From contig CAVPJV010000002.1 of NCBI GenBank assembly GCA_963705515.1, positions 124,001 through 188,000 on the forward strand: a stretch of DNA of 64,000 nt, in the 5' to 3' direction. The DNA is from Gaiellasilicea sp963705515 (GTDB lineage Bacteria; Actinomycetota; Thermoleophilia; Gaiellales; Gaiellaceae). The translations under genes and the position numbers were made by a program. Each line of letters starts with the position of its first letter. Positions within the stretch are counted from its first letter, which is position 1. A model generated the notes under the pieces. The model was not told where the DNA came from and did not search any database. It was given only the letters and a program-made list of their open reading frames with translations. Below are positions 17,994 to 26,995 of the stretch, piece after piece.

Positions 17994-19108
17994 CAATACG
18001 GCCCCTGCTGCTCGTAGCGCTCCCGCGCCCGCTCGACCGCGTCCAGGTCGATCTCGAAGCCGAGACCCGGCGCGGTCGGCACGGTCACGCGCCCGCCTCT
18101 GTTCTCAATCGGGGTCGTCACGAGCTGCTCGGTGACGAGGTGGTGCATGACCTGGCTCCCGAGCGTCTGGTTCGGGAGGCAGCCCATCACCTGCAGGGCC
18201 GCGAAGGTCGAGATCGCGCTCTCGGGGCACGCGTGCCGGTTCATCGGGATCCCGTACGACTCGGCGAGGTACGCCATCTGCCGCCACCGCCAGAGACCGC
18301 CCGACTCGTGGCTGCCGAGCACGATCGCGTCCGCCGCCTCGTGCTCGAGGACGGTGCGGAGCTCGGCGGTCGTGTGCACGGCCTGGTCGGCGGCGATCTT
18401 CGTCTCGACGGAGCGGCGCACCCAGGCGAGCCCGGCGACGTTGCCGGCGGGCACCGGCTGCTCGACCCAGTCCAGGTCGAACTCCTCGAGGCGCCGGATC
18501 GCGTCGACCGCCCCGGGCACGTCCCAGGCCTCGTTCGGGTCGACGCGCAGGAGCGGCTCCGGCCCGATCGCGTCGCGCACCGCGCCCACGACGTCCGCGT
18601 CGTCGCGCTGCGCCCGACCCACCTTGATGTAGACGACGCGGTGACCCTCGGCCGCGAGCGCGGCCGCGTCGTGCGCGAGCTCCTCCGCCGTGTCGCCCTG
18701 CGGGAAGGCCATGAAGTCGACGTCGTCGTTGACGCGCCCGCCGAGGAACGTCGACGCCGGCACACCGAGCCCCTTGCCGAGCGCGTCCCAGCACGCCGAC
18801 TCGAGCCCGCTCAGGATCTGGAGCGAGAAGCGGGGGATGACGCGCCAGCGGCCGTCGCGCCAGAGCCCGCCGAGGATCGACTCGATCTCGCCGGGCGAGC
18901 GGCCGACGAAGGAACGCGCCATCAGGCGGCCGTATGACTCGACCGCAGCTGGGTCCTCGCAGATCGACTCGCCGTAGCCGGTGACCCCCTCGTCCGTCGC
19001 GACTGCGAAGAGGACGAGGTTGACGCCGGCCTGGACGCCTGAGCGCCAGTGGAACGGCCGCTCGAGCGGGAGCGCGATCGGCGTCGCGGTGACGCTGGTG
19101 ATCTTCAC
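17993..19108 (-). CDS. Enolase-superfamily enzyme (mandelate racemase / muconate lactonizing type)
   Basis: This 371-residue protein has the N-terminal capping domain (RPFHWRSGVQAGVN) and the (beta/alpha)7-beta barrel of the mandelate racemase/muconate lactonizing group. The metal ligands appear at the expected places: LLRVDPNEAW (Asp), WVEQPVPAGN (Glu) and KIAADQAVHT (Asp). A lysine lies in VVYIKVGRAQ and an opposing base in GSHESGG or NRHACPES. The superfamily abstracts a proton alpha to a carboxylate, and many members racemise or epimerise amino-acid derivatives. Among hydantoinase genes, a racemase of the ring or of N-acyl intermediates is a reasonable guess. The GTG 19108 start overlaps the hyuB3 stop. 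Confidence 0.85.
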   Translation of the reverse strand: MKITSVTATPIALPLERPFHWRSGVQAGVNLVLFAVATDEGVTGYGESICEDPAAVESYGRLMARSFVGRSPGEIESILGGLWRDGRWRVIPRFSLQILSGLESACWDALGKGLGVPASTFLGGRVNDDVDFMAFPQGDTAEELAHDAAALAAEGHRVVYIKVGRAQRDDADVVGAVRDAIGPEPLLRVDPNEAWDVPGAVDAIRRLEEFDLDWVEQPVPAGNVAGLAWVRRSVETKIAADQAVHTTAELRTVLEHEAADAIVLGSHESGGLWRWRQMAYLAESYGIPMNRHACPESAISTFAALQVMGCLPNQTLGSQVMHHLVTEQLVTTPIENRGGRVTVPTAPGLGFEIDLDAVERARERYEQQGPY

Positions 19109-20778
19109 GGGAGCTCGACCCCGTAGAGCTCCCGTGCCGCCTCGCGGCTGACCTTCTCGTTCAGCACGTCCTCTGCGACCGCGGCCGGATCGCGTTGCCG
19201 CGGGTCGCCCCAGCCGCCACCGCCCGCCGTCCGGTGCTCGTAGACGTCGTCCGCGCCGATCTCGATCGAGAACATCGGCGGCAGGATTTCCTCCCCGCCG
19301 TCCGGATGCACGAGCACGTTGGCCGCGAGCGCGCCCGGCCCGCCGCCCGCGAGCCCGTAGGGCGCGTGCTTGGCCCGGTCGGAGCGGACGATCAGCGAGG
19401 TGCGCGGAGTGAGACAGCGCCAGACCCGCTCGACCGCGAGCCCGCCTCGGTGGCGGCCGGCACCGCCGGAGTCCGGGACGAGCCCGTACCGCTCGACGAC
19501 GATCGGGTATTCCGACTCGGCGACCTCGATCGGGATGTTTGCGGCGAGGCTCGCGGGGTTCGTGAGGCCGTCGTTGCCGTCGGCCTCCGGCGTCCCGCCC
19601 CACGTACCGACGATCAGCTCGTAGAAGATGAAGCGCTCGCCGTCCGGGCGTTCGGCGCCGAAGATCGCAAGCGTGTTGCCGCCCTCGCCGGCGGCGGCGA
19701 CGCGGTCGGGGAGCAGCTGCGCGAGCGCACCATTGACGGCGTCGAGCACGCGGAAACCGGTCACGCCCCGCATCGAGGAAGCGCCGGGCATGACGACGTC
19801 GGCGATCGTGCCCGGCTTCGTGACGACGTGGACCGGCCGGAACGCGCCGGCCGTGTTCGGCACCTCGACGGTCAGCGCCGAGCGCACCGCCTGGTAGACG
19901 CAGGCCTGGACGAACGAGCGCGTGCTGTTCAGCGAGCCGCGGACCATCGGCGCCGAGTCGGACAGGTCGGCGGTGATCTCGTCGCCGGCGATCGTCACGT
20001 GAGCCGTGATCGGCACGTCGCAGACGTCGACGCCGTCCGAGCCGAGGTAGTCGGTGAACGAGGCGGTCCCGTCGGGCCAGGACGCGATCTCCTGGCGGAC
20101 GAGCCGCTCGGTGTAGTCGATCAGCGCGTCCATCAGCTCCGCGAGCGGCTCCGTGCCGTGCCGCTCGGCGAGCGCGACCAGCGCGCGCTCCGCGACCGAG
20201 CAGGCGGCGACCTGCGCGCCCAGGTCGCCGAAGGTCATCCGCGGGATCCGCACGTTTGCCTCGATCAGCTTGAAGACGTCCTCGACCGGCTCGCCTTCGG
20301 CGTAGAGGCGCAGCCAGGGCATCCGGATCCCCTCCTGGAAGATCTCGGTGTTGTCGCAGGCGCTCGAGCCCGGCAGCCTGCCGCCGACGTCGCCGTGATG
20401 CGCCGTCGTGCACGTGAAGCCGATCAGCTCGTCGCCGAGGTGCACGGGCTTGAAGACGAAGATGTCCTGCAGGTGCATGCCGCCGTCGAACGGGTCGTTC
20501 AGCACGTACACGTCCCCGGGGAGGATCCGGTCGCCGTAGTGGCCGAGCAGCGTCTCCATCGCCGCCGGGATCGAGCCGAGGTGGAAGGGCACGCTGACGG
20601 CCTGCGCGACCGTTCGGCCCTTGCCGTCGCAGACGACGGCCGAGAAGTCCATCCCGTCGCGGACGACGGTCGAGTGGGCGGTCCGGCAGATCGTCGTCGC
20701 CATCTCGTCCGCCATCGACGCGAGCGCGTTGCCGACGATCTGGAGCGTGACCGGGTCGACGCGGACCTTAGTCGCCAT
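19105..20778 (-). CDS. hyuB: Hydantoinase/oxoprolinase subunit B (HyuB), copy 3
   Basis: A 557-residue HyuB that is clearly more distant from copies 1 and 2. It has VDPVTLQIVGNALASMADEM, RTAHSTVVRDGMDFSA, NDPFDGGMHLQDI, TTAHHGDVGGRLPGS, NSTRSFVQACVYQ and ends RTAGGGGWGDPRQRDP. It overlaps hyuA2 by 11 bp (ATG 20778) and so pairs with it, giving a second independent A/B set in one operon. Different HyuA/HyuB pairs in the family act on hydantoins, 5-oxoproline or acetone-type substrates, and the sequence alone does not decide which. Confidence 0.92.
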   Translation of the reverse strand: MATKVRVDPVTLQIVGNALASMADEMATTICRTAHSTVVRDGMDFSAVVCDGKGRTVAQAVSVPFHLGSIPAAMETLLGHYGDRILPGDVYVLNDPFDGGMHLQDIFVFKPVHLGDELIGFTCTTAHHGDVGGRLPGSSACDNTEIFQEGIRMPWLRLYAEGEPVEDVFKLIEANVRIPRMTFGDLGAQVAACSVAERALVALAERHGTEPLAELMDALIDYTERLVRQEIASWPDGTASFTDYLGSDGVDVCDVPITAHVTIAGDEITADLSDSAPMVRGSLNSTRSFVQACVYQAVRSALTVEVPNTAGAFRPVHVVTKPGTIADVVMPGASSMRGVTGFRVLDAVNGALAQLLPDRVAAAGEGGNTLAIFGAERPDGERFIFYELIVGTWGGTPEADGNDGLTNPASLAANIPIEVAESEYPIVVERYGLVPDSGGAGRHRGGLAVERVWRCLTPRTSLIVRSDRAKHAPYGLAGGGPGALAANVLVHPDGGEEILPPMFSIEIGADDVYEHRTAGGGGWGDPRQRDPAAVAEDVLNEKVSREAARELYGVELP

Positions 20779-22828
20779 CGCGCTCCAGGACGAGCGTCCC
20801 GGTCGCGGCGTCGCGCCGGGCGGACCACCCGGGCGGGACGACGACGGTCGTGTCGTACTCGTCCACGAGCAGGGGGCCGGGCTCGAGCACCTCGCCGACG
20901 GAGGACCGCGTCCGCACCGGCACGGCGGTGCCGTCGATCTGGCGAGTGGCGCCGTTCGAGCCGGCCGTGCCGACGCCGTCGACCCGGAACGAGCGCGTCT
21001 CCGCGGCCTCGCCGAGCGCCGCGAGCCGCACGGCGCGGATCTCGACCGGCGAGCCCGCGCGATCCTTGACGCCGTAGAGGCGCTCGTGTTCGTCCTCGAA
21101 GCGCGCGCGCAGCGCGGCGAGCGCCCCGGTGTCGATCGGCCCCGCCGGGACGCCGACCTCGACCTCCCAGCTCTGGCCGCCGTAGCGGAGGTCGGCCGTG
21201 CGCGCCCACTCGACCTGCGACCTCCCGGCGAGCGCGCCGGCGAGGCTGTCCTCCAGCTCGGCGTAGAGCCCGACGAGGGCGGCGGGATCGACCGCGTCGA
21301 CGTCGAGGGTGCACGTCCGCACCTCGTGGAACTCGGGCCGCGCGAAGAGGAGGCCGACGGCGCTGAACAGGCCGGCGACCGCCGGCACGAGCACCGTCCG
21401 CATCCCGAGATCCTCCGCCAGCCCGACGGCGTGGATCGGCCCGGCGCCGCCGTAGGCGATCAGGGCGAAGTCGCGCGGGTCGCGCCCCTTCTCGGACGAG
21501 ACGCTCCTGAGCGCGCGCGTCATCCGCGCGTTCGCGATCCGGTGGATCCCGCTCGCCGCCTCGAGCAACGTGAGGCCGAGCGGCTCGGCGACGCGCAGCA
21601 CCGCCTGCTCCGCGAGCTCGGCCGAGATCGACACCTGGCCGTCGGCGACGGTCACCGCGGGCATGTAGCCGAGCACGACGTTCGCGTCGGTGACGGTCGG
21701 CTCGACGCCGCCGCGCCCGTAGCAGGCGGGGCCCGGGTCGGCGCCCGCGCTCCGCGGGCCGACCTGGAGGCCGCCGGCCGGGTCGATCCAGGCGATGCTG
21801 CCGCCGCCGGCCCCGACCTCGGCGATGTCGATCGTCGGGATCCGCAGCAGCTCGCCGGCGCCGCGGATCAACCGGCTGCCGGCCGACATCGCGCCGCCGA
21901 CCTCGTATTCGCGGCCGCGCGAGATCGCGCCGTCCTCGATCAGCGACGCCTTTGCGGTCGTGCCGCCCATGTCGAACGCGAGCAGGTTGCCGATCCCGAG
22001 CCGCTCGCCCATCCCCCGAGCCGCGACGACGCCGGCCGCGGGACCCGACTCGAGCGCGAAGACCGGTCGCTCTTTCGCGTCCTCCGCCGTCATGACGCCC
22101 CCGGACGACTGCATGATCTGCAGCGGCCCGTCGAGGCCGATGTCGTCGAGGCCCGTCCGGATCCGGTCGAGATACGACGCCATCAGCGGTCGCACGTACG
22201 CGTTCACGACCGTCGTCGCCGAGCGCTCGTACTCCCGCTGCTCGCGCAGGATCTCGCTCGAGAGGGAGACGTTCGCCTCGGGCAGCTCCTCGGCCAGGAT
22301 CGCACCGAAGCGCTGCTCGTGCTCGGGGTAGAGGTAGGAGTGGAGGAAGCAGACCGCCACCGACTCGACGCCCTTCTCGCGCAGCCGAGCGGCGAGCGTG
22401 CGGCACTCCTCCGCGTCCAGTCGGCGCACGATCGTCCCGTCGGCCGCGACGCGCTCGTTCAGCTCGAAGCGAAGGTGACGCTCGACGAGCGGCGGCGGCT
22501 TGCGCCAGAAGGGGTCGTACATGTGCGGGATTCGCAGCCGGCGCAGCTCGAGCACGTCCCGGAAGCCGGCGGTCGTGACGAGGGCGGTCAGGCTGCCGCG
22601 CCGCTCGAGCACGGCGTTCGTCGCGACCGTCGTTCCGTGGACGACTTCGGCGACTACTCCTGCGTCTGCGGTGGAGAGCCCGCCGACGGCTTCTACGACC
22701 GCGCGGTCGTAGCTCGGCGGCGTCGAGAGCAGCTTCCGCAGCACGACCCGGCCGTCGGCGCCGTGCAGGATCACGTCGGTGAACGTGCCGCCGACGTCGA
22801 CGCCGACCCGGGTTTCAGGCGCTCTCAC
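20768..22828 (-). CDS. hyuA: Hydantoinase/oxoprolinase subunit A (HyuA), copy 2
   Basis: A HyuA of 686 residues if started at GTG 22828. Motifs are VGVDVGGTFTDVIL near the N terminus, LAFDMGGTTAKASL, PRSAGADPGPACYGRGG and AYGGAGPIHAVGLAE. This GTG is chosen because it places the ATP-binding glycine loop at the normal distance from the N terminus; a longer frame upstream runs into the regulator gene and is not credible. No Shine-Dalgarno sequence precedes the GTG. Instead a perfect palindrome (22830-22848) lies directly upstream, so transcription may start very close to the start codon. It is the first gene of a ten-gene operon reaching down to 6940. Confidence 0.92.
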   Translation of the reverse strand: MRAPETRVGVDVGGTFTDVILHGADGRVVLRKLLSTPPSYDRAVVEAVGGLSTADAGVVAEVVHGTTVATNAVLERRGSLTALVTTAGFRDVLELRRLRIPHMYDPFWRKPPPLVERHLRFELNERVAADGTIVRRLDAEECRTLAARLREKGVESVAVCFLHSYLYPEHEQRFGAILAEELPEANVSLSSEILREQREYERSATTVVNAYVRPLMASYLDRIRTGLDDIGLDGPLQIMQSSGGVMTAEDAKERPVFALESGPAAGVVAARGMGERLGIGNLLAFDMGGTTAKASLIEDGAISRGREYEVGGAMSAGSRLIRGAGELLRIPTIDIAEVGAGGGSIAWIDPAGGLQVGPRSAGADPGPACYGRGGVEPTVTDANVVLGYMPAVTVADGQVSISAELAEQAVLRVAEPLGLTLLEAASGIHRIANARMTRALRSVSSEKGRDPRDFALIAYGGAGPIHAVGLAEDLGMRTVLVPAVAGLFSAVGLLFARPEFHEVRTCTLDVDAVDPAALVGLYAELEDSLAGALAGRSQVEWARTADLRYGGQSWEVEVGVPAGPIDTGALAALRARFEDEHERLYGVKDRAGSPVEIRAVRLAALGEAAETRSFRVDGVGTAGSNGATRQIDGTAVPVRTRSSVGEVLEPGPLLVDEYDTTVVVPPGWSARRDAATGTLVLERDGD

Positions 22829-22829
22829 G

Positions 22830-22848
22830 ATGAAATTTGCGATTTCAT
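22830..22848. promoter_or_regulatory. Perfect 19-bp palindrome, candidate GntR operator
   Basis: The sequence ATGAAATttgcgATTTCAT has perfect 7-bp arms around a 5-base centre. It is one of very few AT-rich spots in this GC-rich region. It lies between the divergent starts of hyuA2 (GTG 22828, minus) and the GntR regulator (ATG 22887, plus), directly against the hyuA2 start codon. FCD-type GntR regulators bind short palindromes of this kind. A dimer bound here would block the hydantoinase operon. Function is inferred from place and symmetry. Confidence 0.65.
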
Positions 22849-22886
22849 GTTGCGTCGAGGGCGAGCGTAAACGAGACTGACGGCGA

Positions 22887-23579
22887 ATGGAAGGTCCCGG
22901 CACAACCGCGATCGCGCCGCTCGAGGAGCGGGAGTCGATCGAGCAGCGCGTCGCGCAGTCGTTGCGCGCGCTGATCGTGTCCGGCCAGCTCCCGGAGGGC
23001 ACGCAGCTCGTCCAGCGCGATCTCGCCCTGCAGCTCGGCGTCTCGCAGACACCGGTCCGGGCGAGCCTCGGGACGCTGCAGCGCGAGGGCTTCGTCGCCG
23101 TCGGCCCGACGGGGCGCGCCTTCGTCAGCCGGCTGACGCGGGAGGACTTCGAGGAGATCTACGCGGCGCGCCTCGGACTGGAGGGGCTGGCGGCACGGCT
23201 GGGGGCGGAGGCCGTGGGAGAGTCCGAGCGCGCGGCGATGCGCTCGACGCTGACGCGGCTCGAGCGCGCGGCAGCCGCACAGGACGTCGACAGCTACCTC
23301 GCGCTGCGCTGGGAGTTCTACGGCACGTGCTACCGCGCGAGCGGGCGCAACCGGCTCGTCGAGGAGGTCGAGCGCCTCTACCGGCGCTCGGAGCGGTACA
23401 ACCGCCTCGTGCTCTCGACGGCGCAACGGTTCCAGGACTCGCTCGACCGCTACTCCGCCTTCTTCGCGGACTGCGAGGCGAACGACGGCGCCGCCGCCGA
23501 GCGCGGCGTCCACGACAGCCTGCGCTGGGCGGTCGAGAGCGTCGCTCCCGGGCTCCCTTCCGAGGTCGAGTTCGCGTGA
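22887..23579 (+). CDS. GntR family transcriptional regulator, FCD domain
   Basis: A 230-residue regulator with an N-terminal winged helix (about residues 15-80: ALIVSGQLPEGTQLVQRDLALQLGVSQ with TPVRASLGTLQREGFV) and a C-terminal all-helical FCD ligand-binding domain (about 88-220) with LRWEFYGTCYRASG and the SLRWAVE helix. FCD domains bind small carboxylates, often through a metal. It is divergent to the hydantoinase operon and first in its own operon with two flavin dehydrogenases, overlapping the next gene by GTGA. It most likely controls both directions in response to a pathway acid. Confidence 0.9.
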   Translation: MEGPGTTAIAPLEERESIEQRVAQSLRALIVSGQLPEGTQLVQRDLALQLGVSQTPVRASLGTLQREGFVAVGPTGRAFVSRLTREDFEEIYAARLGLEGLAARLGAEAVGESERAAMRSTLTRLERAAAAQDVDSYLALRWEFYGTCYRASGRNRLVEEVERLYRRSERYNRLVLSTAQRFQDSLDRYSAFFADCEANDGAAAERGVHDSLRWAVESVAPGLPSEVEFA

Positions 23580-24979
23580 CGGTCGCGGCCCAGGAGCTCC
23601 GGGACGCCCTTGCGGAGGTGCTCGGCGGGGAGGCGCGTGTCTCCGACGGCGATTCCGAGCGCGACCTCCACGGAGCCGACATCACCTTTCACACGCCTCG
23701 GCGCCCGGACCTGGTGGTCTACCCGGCCTCGACCGACGACGTCTCGCGGGTGCTCGCGCTGGCGAACGAGCGTCAGGTGGCCGTGACGCCGTTCGGCGCC
23801 GGATCGAGCCTCGAAGGCCACGTGATTCCGACGCGCGGCGGCATCAGCCTCGACCTCTCGCGCCTGAACCGGATCCTCGAGATCGCGCCTGGGGACCTGA
23901 CCGCCACCGTCCAGGCGGGAGTGACGCGGACACAGCTCGAACGGGCGGCGGGGGAGCACGGGCTTTTCTTCCCGGTCGATCCAGGCGCCGACGCGACACT
24001 CGGTGGCATGGCCGCGACGAACGCGGCCGGGACGACGACGATCCGCTACGGGAAGATGCGCGCCAACGTGCTCGCGCTCGAGGCGGTGCTCGCCGACGGG
24101 ACGATCGTCCGGACGGGGAGCCGCGCGCCGAAGACCTCGGCGGGCTACGACCTGACGAGCCTGCTGGTCGGCTCCGAGGGGACGCTGGCGGTGATCACCG
24201 AGGTGCGCCTCCGGCTGTACGGCATCCCGGAGCACGTCGTCGCGCAGCGCATCTCCTTCCCGACGATCGACGCGGCGTGTCGGACCGCGGCGGCCGCAGT
24301 CGCAGCAGGCTCGGCCGTCACCCGGCTCGAGCTGCTCGATGCCTGGACGCTCGCGGCGATCAACGCCTACCGGGGCTCGAACTATCCGGAAGGCCCCTGC
24401 CTGCTCGTCGAGGCGGCAGGCTCGGAGGCCACCGTCGAGGCCGACCTCTTGCTCGTGCGCGAGCTGGCAGAGGCGGAGGGCGCCACGGAGATCGTCGACG
24501 AGCGCGACGCCGACGGCAGAGCGCGGCTGTGGGCGGCGCGGCACGACGCTGCCTACGCGGCGGCCGCGGCCTCGCCGGGCAGGCACGAACGTGCCACGGA
24601 CACGTGCGTCCCGGTCTCCGAGCTGGCGGGCGCGGTCACATTCGCGCGGGCGGAGGTGGAGCGGCTCGGCCTCGATGCGGCAATCCTCGGCCACGCCGGC
24701 GACGGCAACGTCCACGTCAGCCTCCAGCTCGATCCCAACGACCCGGCCGAGCTGGCGCTCGCGGACGAGCTCGTCGAGCGGCTGGTCGTCGACGCGCTCG
24801 CGCGCGGTGGCACCTGCACGGGCGAGCACGGGATCGGCCAGGGCAAGATCGCGGCGCTGGAGCTCGAGCACGGCGATCTGCTGCCGCTGATGCGCCAGAT
24901 CAAGCGAGTCTTCGACCCGAACGGGATCCTCAATCCCGGCAAGATCTTCACCGACGAGAGGAGTGTTGATGCCGGATAA
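23576..24979 (+). CDS. FAD-linked oxidase, GlcD / D-lactate dehydrogenase type (copy 1)
   Basis: This 467-residue flavoprotein oxidises a 2-hydroxyacid to a 2-oxoacid (glycolate or D-lactate type). The N-terminal PCMH FAD domain includes VTPFGAGSSLEGHVIP and DPGADATLGGMAATNAAG. The C-terminal FAD-oxidase domain has the metal and substrate histidines in LGHAGDGNVHVSL and the TGEHGIGQGK motif, ending FDPNGILNPGKIF. GTG 23576 overlaps the regulator stop (GTGA). It overlaps the next gene by 11 bp, but the next ATG has its own Shine-Dalgarno, GAGAGGAG. Electron acceptor and substrate are unknown. Confidence 0.9.
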   Translation: MTVAAQELRDALAEVLGGEARVSDGDSERDLHGADITFHTPRRPDLVVYPASTDDVSRVLALANERQVAVTPFGAGSSLEGHVIPTRGGISLDLSRLNRILEIAPGDLTATVQAGVTRTQLERAAGEHGLFFPVDPGADATLGGMAATNAAGTTTIRYGKMRANVLALEAVLADGTIVRTGSRAPKTSAGYDLTSLLVGSEGTLAVITEVRLRLYGIPEHVVAQRISFPTIDAACRTAAAAVAAGSAVTRLELLDAWTLAAINAYRGSNYPEGPCLLVEAAGSEATVEADLLLVRELAEAEGATEIVDERDADGRARLWAARHDAAYAAAAASPGRHERATDTCVPVSELAGAVTFARAEVERLGLDAAILGHAGDGNVHVSLQLDPNDPAELALADELVERLVVDALARGGTCTGEHGIGQGKIAALELEHGDLLPLMRQIKRVFDPNGILNPGKIFTDERSVDAG

Positions 24980-25628
24980 CGGCCTGCCGTTCGCCCGCCC
25001 GGGCAAGATCGTGTGCGTCGGACTCAACTACCGCGACCATGCGGAGGAGTCCGGGATGGAGCTGCCCGAGCGGCCACTCCTCTTCGCCAAGTGGCCGAAC
25101 TCGCTGATCGGCCCGGGCGAGCCGATCGTGCTCCCGGCGCAGGCGCAGGACGTCGACTACGAGGCTGAGCTTGGCGTTGTGATCGGGACCCGCGCGTCGC
25201 GCGTCGCCGTGGCCGACGCGCTCGACCACGTCGCCGGCTACCTCTGCGCCAACGAGGTGAGCGCGCGGGACATCCAGTTCGCCGACGGCCAGTGGACGCG
25301 CGGGAAGTCCTTCGACACGTTCGGGCCGGTCGGGCCGATCGTTCCTGCGGCCGAGGTGCCGGATCCGCAAAGCCTCCGCATCCGCTGCCTGCTCAACGGC
25401 GACGTCGTCCAGGACTCCTCGACCGCACAGATGGTCTTCACGGTCGCCGAGGTGATCGCGTTCATCAGCGACGGGATCACGCTCGACCCGGGCGATCTGA
25501 TCCTGACGGGGACGCCGGCGGGCGTGGGGCTCGGGCGCAAGCCGCCCGTCTACCTCGCCGACGGCGACGAGGTGACGGTCGAGATCGAAGGGATCGGCTC
25601 GCTGACGAATCCCGTCCGCCGCGGGTGA
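24969..25628 (+). CDS. Fumarylacetoacetate hydrolase family protein
   Basis: A 219-residue single-domain FAH-fold enzyme. It shows KIVCVGLNYRDHAEESG, PLLFAKWPNSLIGPG, the metal-binding VDYEAELGVVIG (E-x-E), an ARDIQFADGQWTRGKSFDTFGPVGP stretch around the acidic ligand, and the C-terminal LTGTPAGVGLG. The family hydrolyses or decarboxylates 2-oxoacids such as acylpyruvates, oxaloacetate and 2-oxo-3-deoxy sugar acids. ATG 24969 is preceded by GAGAGGAG (24956-24963), which decides the start. It sits between two GlcD-type dehydrogenases whose products are 2-oxoacids, a fitting next step. Confidence 0.88.
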   Translation: MPDNGLPFARPGKIVCVGLNYRDHAEESGMELPERPLLFAKWPNSLIGPGEPIVLPAQAQDVDYEAELGVVIGTRASRVAVADALDHVAGYLCANEVSARDIQFADGQWTRGKSFDTFGPVGPIVPAAEVPDPQSLRIRCLLNGDVVQDSSTAQMVFTVAEVIAFISDGITLDPGDLILTGTPAGVGLGRKPPVYLADGDEVTVEIEGIGSLTNPVRRG

Positions 25629-26995
25629 GCGTGCCGGCCGCGTCGCCGGCGAAGGACCTGCGCGCCCGGTTCGGGGACGCCCTCGTGCTCGACGACGTCC
25701 CCGCGGCCTATCTCTCCGACGCGACGGAGGCGCGCGGGCTGCGAGGGCACGCGGACGCGGTCGTGCTGCCGAGGACCGCCGCCGAGGTCGCGGAGGTCGT
25801 CGCGTGGTGCTACGACCACGACGTCCCGATCACGCCCCGAGGTGGCGGCACCGGCTTCGCGGGCGGTGCGGTCCCGTTCGGCGGCATCGTGCTCGGGCTC
25901 GAGCGGCTGCGCAGTGTGCGCTCGCTCGACCCGCTCCTCTGGCGGATGGAGGTCGAGGCCGGGGTGACGACCGCAGACGTGCGCAGGCGCGCCCGCGAGA
26001 ACGGCCTGCTCTTCCCGCCCGATCCCGGCGCGGCCGAGCAGTCGCAGATCGGCGGCAACGTCGCGACGAACGCGGGTGGCCCGCACGCCTTCAAGTACGG
26101 CGTCACCGGCGACTGGGTCACCGGTGTCGAGGCGGTCGTCGCTCCGGGCGAGCTGATCGCGGTGGGCGGCGCGATTCGCAAGGACGTCGCCGGCTACGAC
26201 CTCAAGAGCCTGCTCGTCGGCTCCGAGGGGACGCTCGGCGTCGTCACCTCGGTCTGGTTGAACCTGATGCCCGCTCCGGAGGCGGTCGCGCCGATCGTCT
26301 CGCTGCACGCGGACACGGCCACCGGAGGAGAGGCTCTCGCGCGCGTGCTCGGCAGCGGCCTGTCGGTGGCCGCGCTCGAGTACCTCGACGCGGAGACGCT
26401 GCGCCGGTCGGTCGACTCCTTCCCCGTGCCGCTTGGACAGGGGTTCCTCGTGCTGGCCGAGGTCGACGGCTCGCCCGAGGAGGTGGCCCGGCTGCGCGCG
26501 TCGGCGCTGGAGGTCCTCGGCGAGGACGCGCTCTCGGTGTGGGCGCCGGAGACCGCCGCCGAGATCGCAGCGCTCTGGCGCTGGCGCGACGGCGTCTCGC
26601 TCGCCGTTCAGGTCGAGCGCGGCGGGAAGGTGAGCGAGGACATCGTCGTCCCGTTCGACCGCCTTCCCGAGGCGATCGCGGAGACGCTGGCGATCGGCGA
26701 GCGGCACGGGCTCGCAGCGTGCAGCTGGGGGCATGCGGGCGACGGCAACCTCCACTCCACGTTCCTGATCGATCCCGGCGACGAGGCCGAGCGCGGCCGG
26801 GCGGAGGAGGCGGCCGAGGAGCTGTTCGACCTCGCCGTGCGGCTCGGCGGCAGCATCTCGGGCGAGCACGGGCTCGGAATCGTGAAGGGCGGCCGGCTCG
26901 AGCGCCAGTGGAGCCCGGCGGCGGTCGCGCTGCACCGGTCGATCAAGTCCGCGTTCGACCCCAAGGGGCTGCTGAACCCCGGCAAGAAGGACTGA
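25625..26995 (+). CDS. FAD-linked oxidase, GlcD / D-lactate dehydrogenase type (copy 2)
   Basis: This 456-residue flavoprotein is of the same family as the gene at 23576 but clearly diverged. FAD-domain motifs are TPRGGGTGFAGGAVPFGG, DPGAAEQSQIGGNVATNAGG and DVAGYDLKSLLVGSEGTLG. C-terminal motifs are WGHAGDGNLHSTFLIDP and SGEHGLGIVKGG, ending FDPKGLLNPGKKD. GTG 25625 forms GTGA with the FAH gene stop, and its own TGA overlaps a CTG that appears to start the transporter. Two such dehydrogenases in one operon suggest two successive hydroxyacid oxidations or two related substrates. Confidence 0.9.
   Translation: MSVPAASPAKDLRARFGDALVLDDVPAAYLSDATEARGLRGHADAVVLPRTAAEVAEVVAWCYDHDVPITPRGGGTGFAGGAVPFGGIVLGLERLRSVRSLDPLLWRMEVEAGVTTADVRRRARENGLLFPPDPGAAEQSQIGGNVATNAGGPHAFKYGVTGDWVTGVEAVVAPGELIAVGGAIRKDVAGYDLKSLLVGSEGTLGVVTSVWLNLMPAPEAVAPIVSLHADTATGGEALARVLGSGLSVAALEYLDAETLRRSVDSFPVPLGQGFLVLAEVDGSPEEVARLRASALEVLGEDALSVWAPETAAEIAALWRWRDGVSLAVQVERGGKVSEDIVVPFDRLPEAIAETLAIGERHGLAACSWGHAGDGNLHSTFLIDPGDEAERGRAEEAAEELFDLAVRLGGSISGEHGLGIVKGGRLERQWSPAAVALHRSIKSAFDPKGLLNPGKKD

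Noticed and set aside
20768..23002. Longer start for hyuA2 at 23002
   Set aside because: The extra N terminus is antisense to the GntR gene and has shadow composition; GTG 22828 fits the ATP-loop position.
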